The notes below the pieces were generated by a model that was not told the origin of the DNA, ran no database searches, and was given only the letters and a program-made list of their open reading frames with translations. Both the position numbers and the translations under genes were made by a program. This document shows, piece after piece, positions 27,003 through 36,693 of a DNA stretch of 64,000 nt. Position 1 is the first letter of the stretch. Each line of letters opens with the position of its first letter. The DNA is from Simiduia agarivorans SA1 = DSM 21679 (GTDB lineage Bacteria > Pseudomonadota > Gammaproteobacteria > Pseudomonadales > Cellvibrionaceae). Location of the stretch: NCBI RefSeq assembly GCF_000305785.2, contig NC_018868.3:2514001-2578000 (forward strand), in the 5' to 3' direction.

Positions 27003-29191
27003 AATTGCGCGCATTGGCTTTGGCCCTACTGATCAGCTGTAGCCCGTTAACCTATGGCCTCGATAAAGACGGCAACCGGATCGGCTTGGTTCTGAGTGGC
27101 GGCGCAGCGCGCGGCCTGTCCCATATCGGCGTCATCAAAGCGCTCGAACAGCAAGGCATACAGGTAGACGCAGTGGCCGGCACCAGTATGGGGGCAATTG
27201 TCGGCGCCATGTATGCCAGTGGTTATTCAGTTAACCAATTGGAGTCCATCGCCACCAGTCTCGATTGGAACTATGCCCTGGCCGACTTTCCACCCCGGCG
27301 CGATCTCACCTTCCGGCGCAAAGAAGAGGAACGCAGACACCTGCTGAAAACCAAAATACGGATTACCGGCAACGAAGTTTCACTGCCCAAGGGCGTACTG
27401 GACGGGCAGAATCTGGGGCTGGTTCTGCAAGACATTTTTCAGCACACCAACAGCATATCCCAATTCGATCAGCTGCCGATTCCGTTCCGCGCGGTCGCCA
27501 CCAACCTGGAAACCGGTGAGGCGGTCGTCTTGCACGATGGCAGTCTGCCCGCCGCCGTGCGCGCGAGCATGTCGATTCCCGGATTACTGGCCCCGGTTCA
27601 ACACAATAAGATGTTGTTGGCCGATGGCGGCATGGCCAATAACATGCCCGTGGATGTGGCACGCGCCATGGGCGTAGACCGCGTGATCGCCGTGAATATC
27701 GGGTCACCTTTGCTTAAACGCGAAAATATCGATTCAATTTTTGCCGTGTCAGAACAGGTCACCACCTTTCTGACCATTAAGAGCACAGAGTACCAGAAAG
27801 CCAGCTTGCTACCCCAGGATTTGCTGTTGGAACCGGTACTCGAGGGTATTGGCTCGGTGGATTTCGACGCGGCAGCGGATGCAATCGAGCAAGGTTACCA
27901 AGCGACCATGGCGCAAGCCACTGCACTGGCCTCTTTCCAATCCGCCGGCGCGCAAGCACAAGCTGAACTTACGACTCACAAAGACCCGATTATCTCAGCT
28001 ATCAGCCTTCAAAATAATTCCTATTTACACGATGAAGCGATTCTGTCCTTCATCCGGCAACCCAAGGGCGAGCCATTCAACCAGGCCTTGTTGATTCACA
28101 ACATCAACACCCTGTATGGCTTGGATTATTTTGTCAGCGTTAATTACGAACTACATGACGCCGCCAACGGTACCAAACGGTTGCATATTTTGGTCAATGG
28201 CGACACCCGCCACATGAGTTTCGTTCGCCTGGGATTCAGCACCAGCGATGACCTCAGAGGCAATAATTACTACAACCTGGCCGCCAGTTTTAATAAAGCC
28301 GGCATTACCCAGTACGGTGCCGAATGGTATACACAACTGCAGCTGGGCAATAACGCTTTGTTGAGCTCCGAGTTTTTTCTGCCACTTGGCTACGAAACAC
28401 CCCTGTATATCAAGCCGGTGTTGTCCTACACCGCGCGCGACATTCCGATTTATGACGAAGCGTTGAAAACCGAACGCCTGATCGTGCGCGACCGCAAATC
28501 CAGTGCCGGCATTGAAGGCGGATTTATGTTCAGCCAATACACCGACATATCATTGGGTGTGCATGTGGCCGATGGCCGACTCAACGTAAAAACCGGCGAA
28601 GCGCTCATCGATGAGCTCGGATACGATCAAGGTTATCTGGAAGCGTCTTTCCGCCTGGACAGTGAAGACCATGTGTACTTTCCAACACAAGGCGCCCGCA
28701 CAGAACTCAACTACCGCAGTTATGAAAAATCACTGGGCTCGGATGAAAATTACTACGAAGCCGATGCATTACTGTCTTATGCCCACAGCCTGGACCGAAA
28801 CACCTGGGTTTTCCGTGCACAGGCGGCGCGCACCAATGGCGAAAACGTGGTGCCGTCCAGCCGTTTTCTGTTAGGCGGACTGGGCCACCTCTCCGGCATG
28901 CCCGAAGGCAGCCTGGTGACCCAGAATAACGATTTACTGAGTTTGCGTTACACGCGGCTGCTGAATGACCCTTTACTGGTATTCAATACCCGTTATTACT
29001 TTCTCGCTACGCTTGAATACGGGCGCGCGTGGAACCGGGGCTTGAGCGACCTGCCGTTCGACTCTGGCTATCTCACGGCAGGCAGCCTGGGCGTGGGGAT
29101 GGACTCACCCCTGGGGCCAATCATTTTTGCCTATGGCCGCAACAGTGCAGACCGTCACTCGGTGTATTTATCTATCGGCCGGGCACTCTGA
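26999..29191 (+). CDS. Patatin-like phospholipase with outer-membrane barrel (PlpD type)
   Basis: 730 aa. Signal peptide about 1-20; patatin domain about 27-235 with oxyanion loop SGGAARG (34-39), nucleophile Ser63 in GTSMG and catalytic Asp209 in ADGG; a short POTRA-like segment about 330-400; then a 16-strand-type beta-barrel (Omp85/surface-antigen style) to a terminal Leu after SIGRA. This matches the type Vd autotransporter PlpD of Pseudomonas, which exposes or releases a lipase. ATG 26999 overlaps the ubiD stop by 4 bases (ATGA). The 3' end overlaps the convergent symporter by 37 bases. Confidence 0.9.
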   Translation: MKLRALALALLISCSPLTYGLDKDGNRIGLVLSGGAARGLSHIGVIKALEQQGIQVDAVAGTSMGAIVGAMYASGYSVNQLESIATSLDWNYALADFPPRRDLTFRRKEEERRHLLKTKIRITGNEVSLPKGVLDGQNLGLVLQDIFQHTNSISQFDQLPIPFRAVATNLETGEAVVLHDGSLPAAVRASMSIPGLLAPVQHNKMLLADGGMANNMPVDVARAMGVDRVIAVNIGSPLLKRENIDSIFAVSEQVTTFLTIKSTEYQKASLLPQDLLLEPVLEGIGSVDFDAAADAIEQGYQATMAQATALASFQSAGAQAQAELTTHKDPIISAISLQNNSYLHDEAILSFIRQPKGEPFNQALLIHNINTLYGLDYFVSVNYELHDAANGTKRLHILVNGDTRHMSFVRLGFSTSDDLRGNNYYNLAASFNKAGITQYGAEWYTQLQLGNNALLSSEFFLPLGYETPLYIKPVLSYTARDIPIYDEALKTERLIVRDRKSSAGIEGGFMFSQYTDISLGVHVADGRLNVKTGEALIDELGYDQGYLEASFRLDSEDHVYFPTQGARTELNYRSYEKSLGSDENYYEADALLSYAHSLDRNTWVFRAQAARTNGENVVPSSRFLLGGLGHLSGMPEGSLVTQNNDLLSLRYTRLLNDPLLVFNTRYYFLATLEYGRAWNRGLSDLPFDSGYLTAGSLGVGMDSPLGPIIFAYGRNSADRHSVYLSIGRAL

Positions 29192-30603
29192 TCGGCCGGG
29201 CGCCATAAACTGCCGACAACCAAACAGGCTGTCGCGACAAGAAAGCCGACAAAATGCGGTGGCAACACCGCATCAGTGGCAACCCACTCCAGAATCAACC
29301 AGGTCGGCACGCCCAATATCAACCCAAGCCCCACGCCGAAGGTGGATGTCTTTTTCCAATAGAGACCAAACAGTAATGGCGACAGCGCCATCACCATGGT
29401 GACTTTGTAGGCGTTTTCCACCATATGGTGAATGGACGTTTCTTCGCTTTGTGAATACAGCGCGTAGACACACACCAGGCTGGCGAACACCACCACCACC
29501 ACCCGGTTCATCCACAAAAACTGGTGATCCGACAAGGCATTGTCCGGTAAAAATTCTTTAATGACGTTTTCCGACAAGGTAACCGACGGCGCCAACAGCG
29601 TACCCGACGCCGTACTCATGATGACTGACATAAGCGCACCATAAAAAATAACCTGCGCATACAGCGGCATGTGCTCAATAATCAGCGTGGGCAGAATTTC
29701 CTGCGGATCACCGGCCAATTTTTCGGAGGCCATGGCCGGATCGATAATGAACGCTGAGTAGGCCAGAAAGATCGGTACGAAAGCAAAAATAAAGTAGGCC
29801 ACGGCACCAATCACTGTTCCCCAAACGGCGATCTGTTCGTTTTTGGCGGAATTGGCGCGTTGGAAAATGTCCTGCTGGGGCGTCGAGCCAAACGCGATAG
29901 TGATCATGCCGGCCGAAAAGGTCACTATCGCCTCCCACTCCAAGGGCGGCCAGAATTCAAATTTATTCGCGGCGCGCGCATGGTCAATGACAGGCTGAAC
30001 ACCGCCAGTCATGTCCGTCGCCAAACCGGTTATCCACAACAGCCCCAAAACGATAATGACCATCTGGAAAGAGGTGGTGACGGCAACCGACCACATGCCA
30101 CCAAACAATGTGTATAAGGTGACAATCAGGGTGCCGATGATAATGCCCATCTGCACCGTTACCTCGCCGCCGGTCAGCACTGAAAAAACGATCCCCAATG
30201 CCACCACCTGGGCTGACACCCAGCCCAGATAAGAGGCAGCAATCGCCAGACTCACCGACACCTCAATGGGCCGGTTGTAGCGCTGTTTGTAATAGTCGCC
30301 CAGCGTAAGAAGGTGCATGCGATAGAGGGGGCGAGCGAACAATAAGCCGAAAACAATCAGCGCGATGGACATGCCAAAGGGATCAGACGCCAAACCACCC
30401 AGGTTGTCCGCGGCAAAGGTGGCCGGAATGCCGAGCACGGTTTCCGCGCCGAACCAGGTGGCAAACACCATCGCGACCACCATCACCATGGGCAGGCTAC
30501 GACCGGCTGAAATATAGTCCTCGGTATTCTTGACCCGCATGGAGGCCCACAGGCCCAACGCCACCGATAACACCAGATAGAGGCTGACAAAGCCGATTAA
30601 CAT
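29155..30603 (-). CDS. Sodium:solute symporter (SSF family)
   Basis: 482 aa with about 13 membrane helices. SAGRSLPMVMVVAMVFATWFGAETVLG near the N-terminus and the GLYWKK segment near the C-terminus are typical of the SSF family (PutP/PanF/proline-pantothenate and related). Substrate cannot be read from the sequence. Divergent from the orphan TonB-domain gene across about 300 bp. The 3' end overlaps the patatin gene on the other strand. Confidence 0.88.
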   Translation of the reverse strand: MLIGFVSLYLVLSVALGLWASMRVKNTEDYISAGRSLPMVMVVAMVFATWFGAETVLGIPATFAADNLGGLASDPFGMSIALIVFGLLFARPLYRMHLLTLGDYYKQRYNRPIEVSVSLAIAASYLGWVSAQVVALGIVFSVLTGGEVTVQMGIIIGTLIVTLYTLFGGMWSVAVTTSFQMVIIVLGLLWITGLATDMTGGVQPVIDHARAANKFEFWPPLEWEAIVTFSAGMITIAFGSTPQQDIFQRANSAKNEQIAVWGTVIGAVAYFIFAFVPIFLAYSAFIIDPAMASEKLAGDPQEILPTLIIEHMPLYAQVIFYGALMSVIMSTASGTLLAPSVTLSENVIKEFLPDNALSDHQFLWMNRVVVVVFASLVCVYALYSQSEETSIHHMVENAYKVTMVMALSPLLFGLYWKKTSTFGVGLGLILGVPTWLILEWVATDAVLPPHFVGFLVATACLVVGSLWRPADQSARPIDKYTE

Positions 30604-30898
30604 AGTATTCCCCCCATAGTTTCGGCCAGTGTAGACCTTACGCGGCTAAATCCCAGCCCCCAATCGAGTCATTGTCAGGCCGGTAGCTGGGGTCCGCGTT
30701 ACCAGAAAGCCGGCAATAATGACGCAAATACCCAAATTATACAGAGGTGCCAACTTGAACAATTAATAACCAAACAGCACAATGGCGCCCCAATTCGCGG
30801 CTCGTCCTAACCCAATAGCGCCTGCTACACTACAAGGTGCACGCATGCACCAATTTGGGCCAAAGGACAGCCCACAACCCAGACTGCAAGGCTGTTCA
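30604..30898. other. Intergenic region upstream of symporter and TonB-domain gene
   Basis: Almost 300 bases; the TonB-domain frame is formally open from 30782, but that part lacks a ribosome site and the encoded residues do not resemble a signal peptide. No terminator or repeat was seen; promoters for both divergent genes must lie here but no match is convincing. Confidence 0.5.
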
Positions 30899-32116
30899 AT
30901 GACATTGCATTACCGGACACGTACCCTTTCACTGATATCCGGCCTTGCGCTGATGTTTTTCAGTGCACTGACCCTGGCCGAATCCACGACCTATTCGGCC
31001 CTCACTCAGGCGAATCAGCCGATGTTTGCGGCCCGCCTGACCACGCCGGCGGCACCGGATGCCGGCGATTTACTCAGCCGCACACCAGCGGCCACCATGG
31101 AGTACCGGATTGTCTCTGAGCGGTTGAATAACCGGCGCTTCTTCAAACTCATCGCCGATGCCATCGCCGTCAATACCGATGCGCGTACCCTGGCCAAGAA
31201 CGCCACCTACATATCCCGCTCCCGCGCCGCCGTGGCGGTAGAACTGGAGCCCGGCGATGCCATCGTGTATCGCTTTGATGGCCAGAAAACCGTTACCCTG
31301 AGCCTCAATGGCATTGAGCTGGCCAGCTACGACGCGCCCGATTTCTTCCGCATGCTGTTGTCTACCTGGATGGGCGATGTGCCCATCAGCAGCCGGTTCA
31401 AGCGTGAAATTCTGGGGCAAGAGAAGCCCGAGTCCGACGTGATCAGCTGGTTTAACAATACACTCCCGCGCGAAGGCCGGGTTGCCGCCATTGAGGCGAC
31501 GCTCAAACCGGCCAGTCCTGAGCCTGTGCCCGTTGTCGCCGCGGCCGCCACCGTCGTGGCGGCAGCACCCAAGCCCGCGCCAGCCCCAAAACCCGTGGCC
31601 GCGCCCAAACCGACGCCCACTGCCGCGCCTAAAGCCACACCCAAACCAACGGTGACGCCCAAGCCTGTCGCAACGCCCACGCCCACCGCGACTCAGGTGG
31701 CCAAGGCTGCAGTCGAACCAAAACCCAAGGCGAGCCCGGAGGCCAAACCTGCGCCCGCTGCCAAAGTGGCCAAAGCAGCGCCGGTAAAAGTGCTTTCCGA
31801 GGAAGAAGAGGCGCGCCTGTTGCTCCTGCGCCAGGAATACCTGAAGACGCTGAATCGTGAAATCAACACCCACAAACACATCCCGCAGCGCGCCTTTACC
31901 CGCCGTGCCGAAGGCTCGGTGCGTCTGGCGATCAGCCTGGACAGCAATGGTAAGTTGCTGAAGGTTGAAGTGGTGGAGCCTTCCAAGCACAGCATGTTCA
32001 ACGAACAGGCGTTGGAGGCCGTTGGCAACGCGCAACCCTTCCCGCCACCGCCCAGTGATCTGGAGTCAGATCCGTTCGAGTTTGAAACCACGCTGTATTA
32101 CGATTTGCCTTTGTGA
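30899..32116 (+). CDS. TonB C-terminal domain protein with signal peptide
   Basis: 405 aa. The N-terminus MTLHYRTRTLSLISGLALMF continues into a typical signal peptide ending ALTLAES, so it may be released to the periplasm rather than anchored like TonB. A globular region (about 30-195) of unknown fold is followed by a roughly 90-residue Ala/Pro/Lys linker (about 205-295) and a TonB C-terminal domain (about 300-402) with EGSVRLAISLDSNGKLLKVEV. No exbBD nearby. The role is unclear; it could bridge envelope proteins. Ends with a strong bidirectional terminator. Confidence 0.8.
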   Translation: MTLHYRTRTLSLISGLALMFFSALTLAESTTYSALTQANQPMFAARLTTPAAPDAGDLLSRTPAATMEYRIVSERLNNRRFFKLIADAIAVNTDARTLAKNATYISRSRAAVAVELEPGDAIVYRFDGQKTVTLSLNGIELASYDAPDFFRMLLSTWMGDVPISSRFKREILGQEKPESDVISWFNNTLPREGRVAAIEATLKPASPEPVPVVAAAATVVAAAPKPAPAPKPVAAPKPTPTAAPKATPKPTVTPKPVATPTPTATQVAKAAVEPKPKASPEAKPAPAAKVAKAAPVKVLSEEEEARLLLLRQEYLKTLNREINTHKHIPQRAFTRRAEGSVRLAISLDSNGKLLKVEVVEPSKHSMFNEQALEAVGNAQPFPPPPSDLESDPFEFETTLYYDLPL

Positions 32117-32127
32117 GTCGTGTAATG

Positions 32128-32152
32128 AAAAAGGGCCCTTGGGCCCTTTTTT
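32128..32152. terminator. Bidirectional Rho-independent terminator
   Basis: A-run, GGGCCC, loop TT, GGGCCC, T-run: an 11-bp stem counting the A/T ends. It serves both the TonB-domain gene (plus strand) and the convergent antiporter (minus strand, stop at 32162). Confidence 0.9.
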
Positions 32153-32161
32153 GTTTTTGAC

Positions 32162-33220
32162 TTAACCCACCGATTCGCCGCGCAGTTCATCGGCCGTTTT
32201 GGCTATCAACAAAAGCGTTAACGGGATACTGAGCATCTTTACCGCTTCATACACCCAGCCGCCAACCGGGCTGCCTATGGCACTCAGCACCAGGTAACAG
32301 GTGTAGGCAATATAAAGTGCCAACAGACCACCGGCTTCCACCCGTGAAATCTGGTGGCCGGTAAAGAAAACCGGCAAGCAGATCAACGCCACCATCACCA
32401 TCAGGGGAATGTCGATGTGCAACATCACCTGGGGCACCGCCATGGGTTCAGGCGACACCCAGCCCGCCACACCCAACACGCCCAGCAGGTTAAAAATATT
32501 GCTGCCAATGACGTTGCCCACGGCGATGTCACGCTGGCCTTTTATCGTCGCAACCAAGGACGTCATCACCTCTGGTAACGAGGTGGCGGCGGCAACCAGC
32601 GTCAACCCGATCACCAGTTCGCTCACACCCAGCATCAGGGCGATAGCAACCGCGCCTTTTACCATCAGCTTCGAACCCACCACCAACAGGGCCAGGCCCA
32701 GTACCGCCATTAAGCCGTGGCGCCACATTGCGGTATTTTCCGCCAACGTGAAGCCCACATCATCCGGCGTCGGATTAGCGCGCGCCCGGTACACCAGGCT
32801 GACAAGATAAGCGGCCAGGCCGGCCAACAGTAGCATTCCTTCCCACCAGACCAGCGCGCCGTCAGCGGCGAACAACCAGGTCAGCAGACTGGCTCCGAGC
32901 ATAATGGGCAGGTCCCATCGGATCAGTACCGAAGACACCATCAACGGTGCTACCAGGCCACACAGTCCGAGAATAAACAATACGTTGAAGATATTGCTGC
33001 CCACCACGTTGCCCAGGCCAACACTCGCCTGCCCAGCAAGGGCGGCATCGACGCTGACAGCCAGTTCCGGTGAGCTGGTGCCAAACGCCACCAGTGTCAA
33101 TCCAATCAATAACGGGGGGATGCGGAAGCGGGCAGCAATATTGGCACTGCCCTGAATCAGAAATTCTGCGCCTTTCACCAACAAGAGCAGGCCAAGCACT
33201 ACCCAAAGTAGATTCATCAT
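32162..33220 (-). CDS. Calcium/sodium antiporter (CaCA family), second copy
   Basis: 352 aa, slightly longer than its paralogue at 7.7-8.7 kb because of a longer C-terminus. Two inverted repeats with VAFGTSSPELAVSVDAA / GNVVGSNIFNVLFILG and AAATSLPEVMTSLVAT / GNVIGSNIFNLLGVLG. Inner-membrane Na+/Ca2+ exchanger. ATG 33220 (first of an ATGATG pair) follows GAGG with 9-base spacing; the frame is open eight codons further. The Ala-Ala at AAATS where most have GTS may slightly alter the ion site. Confidence 0.88.
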   Translation of the reverse strand: MMNLLWVVLGLLLLVKGAEFLIQGSANIAARFRIPPLLIGLTLVAFGTSSPELAVSVDAALAGQASVGLGNVVGSNIFNVLFILGLCGLVAPLMVSSVLIRWDLPIMLGASLLTWLFAADGALVWWEGMLLLAGLAAYLVSLVYRARANPTPDDVGFTLAENTAMWRHGLMAVLGLALLVVGSKLMVKGAVAIALMLGVSELVIGLTLVAAATSLPEVMTSLVATIKGQRDIAVGNVIGSNIFNLLGVLGVAGWVSPEPMAVPQVMLHIDIPLMVMVALICLPVFFTGHQISRVEAGGLLALYIAYTCYLVLSAIGSPVGGWVYEAVKMLSIPLTLLLIAKTADELRGESVG

Positions 33221-33375
33221 AGTCGGGCACCTCATTGCCCGCACAGAATATAGAGCGCGCGCAAGTGACTTTAAAGTGGCTCACAAAAATAGATTTTTGC
33301 GCAGTTTTTTGGCACGTTATTTTCCCAACGAGGTATGATAGAAGTCAGGAATAACGCCGTATCAGGGACCCGGGC

Positions 33376-34797
33376 ATGATCATCATTCCAACCGAAAAGC
33401 GCTTTGACTGGAGCCGGAAACCCTGGGTACTGGTTAGCCTGGTCTTGCTCAACGTACTGGTTTTCTTCTGGTACCAATCCGGTGACCAGGACAAACTGGA
33501 ACAGGCAATGGAGACCTACGCACCCTTGCTGCCGCTGGAATGGCCCCTGTATCAAACCTACCTGGAGCAGTCCGGCGACCTGGAAACGCTGGAGCAAGCG
33601 CGCGAAGCACATGCGCTGGAACCTGAATTCAGTGCCCAGTTCATGCTGTTGGATCCCGATTTTTTCCAGCATCTGAGCACCGCGATGTTCAAGGCACAGA
33701 GCTACGATACCGCTACTCAGTGGCTGCGCGACCGTGAACAGGTGAATCAGCAAGTGGCTAAACTGAGTTGGATCCGCTGGGGCTTAATACCCAGTGAGTT
33801 AAAGGTCACACGCCTGATCAGCCACCAGTTTTTGCATGGCGATACCATGCATTTGTTGGGCAATCTGTTTTTTCTGCTGATCTGCGGGTTCGCGGTGGAA
33901 GCCGCCATTGGCCATTGGCGGTTTCTCGCCTTCTACTTAATCAGCGGTATCGCCGGCGGCTTGATGCACGCCATGTTTGAAGCGGATTCATCCATTCCCT
34001 TGGTGGGTGCATCCGGCGCCATTTCCGGCGTGATGGCCATGTACCTGGGTGTTTTCATGCTCAGGAAAATTGAATTCTTTTATTGGCTGTTTGTATTTGT
34101 CGGCTATTTCCGTGCGCCGGCATTGATTATCCTGCCACTGTACATTGGCAAAGAAATTTTCAGTTATTTATCTGATCCCGATGCAGGCGTTGCTTTCATG
34201 GCACATGCGGGCGGCTTTATCGTCGGTGCTGGCCTGAGCTTGCTCAACAACAAGTTCAGCCCGCAAACGCTCAATAACGATTATATTGAAACGCCCGACA
34301 GCGACCCGCAGGAAGATGCGGATCTGATAAAAGTGTTAAAGCACATTGAAGCCTATCAGTTTGAGCAGGCATTACGGGCCGTCAACACCGCACTCAAAAC
34401 CCGGCCCGACAATTTCAGGTTGCACCAGATACGTTATAACCTTTGCAAAATCGCAGGCGGTCAACTGATGGAAAAAGCCGCTGCCGGCTTACTCGGCGCC
34501 GCACCGGAGACCAGCGCGGACATCCACACGCAGGTGCAACTTATCCGACGCACGCCCGATGCCGTCGGCTTTGTCGGTCGCGACGCTTTGATTGCACTGG
34601 TGGCGCGCCTTTGTGATGAAGGTGAAACCCAAGCCGCCGAACAAGCCTACAGGGCCGCAGAGAAACGTATTTCCGACAGCAAACAACTGATGCGCCTGGC
34701 GGTAAAACTGGCGCAAAGCTTTGCCGAGTTGGGCCAGATTCCCAAAAGCAAAGAGTATCAACAACGCGCCCATGCGCTACAGGAAGCCACCTCATGA
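33376..34797 (+). CDS. Rhomboid intramembrane serine protease with TPR-like tail
   Basis: 473 aa. One N-terminal TM helix (about 14-32), a long soluble insert (about 35-145), then the six-helix rhomboid core: HQFLHGDTMHLLGNLFF (oxyanion His and Asn), catalytic Ser213 in GASGAISG, and His277 in HAGGF. Residues about 310-470 are soluble helices that look like tetratricopeptide repeats. Cleaves membrane proteins within their helices; no substrate is known. The stop overlaps the next gene by 4 bases, suggesting the products act together. Confidence 0.9.
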   Translation: MIIIPTEKRFDWSRKPWVLVSLVLLNVLVFFWYQSGDQDKLEQAMETYAPLLPLEWPLYQTYLEQSGDLETLEQAREAHALEPEFSAQFMLLDPDFFQHLSTAMFKAQSYDTATQWLRDREQVNQQVAKLSWIRWGLIPSELKVTRLISHQFLHGDTMHLLGNLFFLLICGFAVEAAIGHWRFLAFYLISGIAGGLMHAMFEADSSIPLVGASGAISGVMAMYLGVFMLRKIEFFYWLFVFVGYFRAPALIILPLYIGKEIFSYLSDPDAGVAFMAHAGGFIVGAGLSLLNNKFSPQTLNNDYIETPDSDPQEDADLIKVLKHIEAYQFEQALRAVNTALKTRPDNFRLHQIRYNLCKIAGGQLMEKAAAGLLGAAPETSADIHTQVQLIRRTPDAVGFVGRDALIALVARLCDEGETQAAEQAYRAAEKRISDSKQLMRLAVKLAQSFAELGQIPKSKEYQQRAHALQEATS

Positions 34798-36293
34798 GCC
34801 GCTGCTACTACCATCCCGCCAGCGCAGCCAAATGGGAATGCGAACACTGTTGCACGCCCTTGTGTGACAACTGCGCCGATGAAAGTGGCAGTCGCGGTGG
34901 GCCGCGCTGCTTCCAGTGCCAGGCCGAGCTGCACAACCTTGGCGCCAGTCATAGCGCAGAGCCGTTTTGGCGCAAGCTGTCCGATGCCTTCCGTTACCCG
35001 GCCAATGCGCAGGCTATCGTATTGATCGTTTTGTGCAGCGTTGGCAGTGCAATCGCCGGTTACATGCCTTTCAGCCTGATAATTTATCTGCTGGCACTGG
35101 GCGCCATATTGCGTTACGCCTTTACCTGCCTCAAAACCACGGCACTGGGTAAAACCCAGCCACCGGAATGGAACGAAACCAATGGCGGCGGTTTAACGCT
35201 GGTAATGCAACTGTTTGCTATTGCACTGGTATTGGGTGTGGTGGTGTTCGCGGCCTATCATTACGTGGGCGCTGGCATGGGTGGCTTTATGGCAACCCTC
35301 TCTATCCTGGTATTTCCCGCCATCGTGATTTTGTTTGCCGACCGCGACAACCTGGTTGAAGCACTCAATCCGCTGAACATTCTGCAACTGATACTTGCGC
35401 TCGGCACATCCTACGGGGTATTGCTGGGCATGATTATGATCATGATGGCCAGCGTAGAAGTGTTGCACAGTCTGGTGGGCGAACACGTGGGTTTTATCGG
35501 CTATATTCTCCAAGGCGCCATCAGCAATTATTACCTCATTGTCACCTTTCACATCATGGGCCTGATGATTTTTCAGCATCAGGGCGATCTCGGCTACATT
35601 GCCCGCGAGGACTCGGATGTTCATCAGCGCAGCGATAAAGACCGACACCTTTCAAAAATTGATATTGCGGTAAAGCAAGGCGACTACAACAAAGCCGTTG
35701 ACCTGTATGTAGAAGCCAACAGTCTGTTTCCACAGGACATACAATTTTACGAACGCTGCTTTGATCTTTTGTGTGCTGCCCGTCTGAAAGTGCGGCTGGA
35801 AAAGTTTTTTCCTCACTTTATCCACCAACTGGAAAAGCACAATCAAACGCTGAAGGTCTATCCGGCACTGAAAAAAATCCGGGCCCTGTTGCCACAATAC
35901 TGCCCGGAAGCACCGTCACAAAAGTTATTGCTGGCGCAGTACGCCAAGCGTCACGGCGACCCCAAGCTCGCGCTTCAGCTATTGTTGGATCTGCCCAAGA
36001 GTCACCCGCAATTTGCACAGTTAAATCTGGTCATGCGCACAATTTCTGAGGCATTTCTGGACATTGGCAAAGAATCGCAGGCACAGAAAGCGGCGGCCTT
36101 GGCCGACAAGCTGGACCAGAAATTAGCTGATGAAAAAGAACAGACCCAGGCGCCCACGCGCAAGCGCCGTGTGCCAAAGGCGTTGAAGACCGGCAATCAG
36201 AGTGAAGAATGGAATAAAGCAGAATCGGAAGACAAACTGAAGGGCGGGCAGGATGACAATGGCAACCTGCCGCCCATCGAATTCAAGCTGTGA
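34794..36293 (+). CDS. Zinc-binding polytopic membrane protein, unknown function
   Basis: 499 aa. N-terminal B-box-like zinc finger (about 3-45) with Cys4, His7, Cys16, Cys19, Cys20, Cys24, Cys27 and CFQC, then five or six membrane helices (about 78-265), then a soluble C-terminus of helical repeats (about 285-450) ending in a charged, Lys/Glu-rich tail. I cannot name the family beyond this layout. Translationally coupled (ATGA) to the rhomboid protease, so it may be its partner, adaptor or substrate; inference only. Confidence 0.75.
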   Translation: MSRCYYHPASAAKWECEHCCTPLCDNCADESGSRGGPRCFQCQAELHNLGASHSAEPFWRKLSDAFRYPANAQAIVLIVLCSVGSAIAGYMPFSLIIYLLALGAILRYAFTCLKTTALGKTQPPEWNETNGGGLTLVMQLFAIALVLGVVVFAAYHYVGAGMGGFMATLSILVFPAIVILFADRDNLVEALNPLNILQLILALGTSYGVLLGMIMIMMASVEVLHSLVGEHVGFIGYILQGAISNYYLIVTFHIMGLMIFQHQGDLGYIAREDSDVHQRSDKDRHLSKIDIAVKQGDYNKAVDLYVEANSLFPQDIQFYERCFDLLCAARLKVRLEKFFPHFIHQLEKHNQTLKVYPALKKIRALLPQYCPEAPSQKLLLAQYAKRHGDPKLALQLLLDLPKSHPQFAQLNLVMRTISEAFLDIGKESQAQKAAALADKLDQKLADEKEQTQAPTRKRRVPKALKTGNQSEEWNKAESEDKLKGGQDDNGNLPPIEFKL

Positions 36294-36297
36294 GGAA

Positions 36298-36612
36298 TCA
36301 GAGCCTGCAGCGGTATACGCCAAAGGTCATCGAGCCATCTTCACCAAGCTCCGATGACCGTACAATGGTATCGCCGCCCATCTTGTAGGCTTCATCTTTG
36401 GCCAGCGCCGCCAGCTCAGTAATGACTTTTTCGTCCTTGCGAACGTAGATACCCACTTTGCTGACCCCTTTGGAACTGGCATTCCCAAGGTGCTCACAAT
36501 GCTGTACATCGCTGGCAGTGGCCAGTTTGATGCCCGCCGCCTCGGGTTTGGGTTCAACCCAGGTACAGGCACTCACCGCCAACACCGCCAGGGCTAAAAT
36601 TGCTGATTTCAT
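36298..36612 (-). CDS. DUF4156-like small lipoprotein
   Basis: 104 aa. Signal peptide with lipobox VSAC (Cys16), so lipid-anchored. GIKLATASDVQHCEHLGNASSK and AYKMGGDTIVRS fit the DUF4156 pattern of small outer-membrane lipoproteins. Function unknown. Convergent with the zinc-binding membrane protein gene, 4 bases apart, leaving no room for a terminator. Confidence 0.82.
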   Translation of the reverse strand: MKSAILALAVLAVSACTWVEPKPEAAGIKLATASDVQHCEHLGNASSKGVSKVGIYVRKDEKVITELAALAKDEAYKMGGDTIVRSSELGEDGSMTFGVYRCRL

Positions 36613-36693
36613 GTTGCCTCCAGGCTGTTTGAATCAGCGCCCACTTTAACCGCTTGTGGCGCCAACGCAAGGGCCGACGCCACAATTTGGCGG

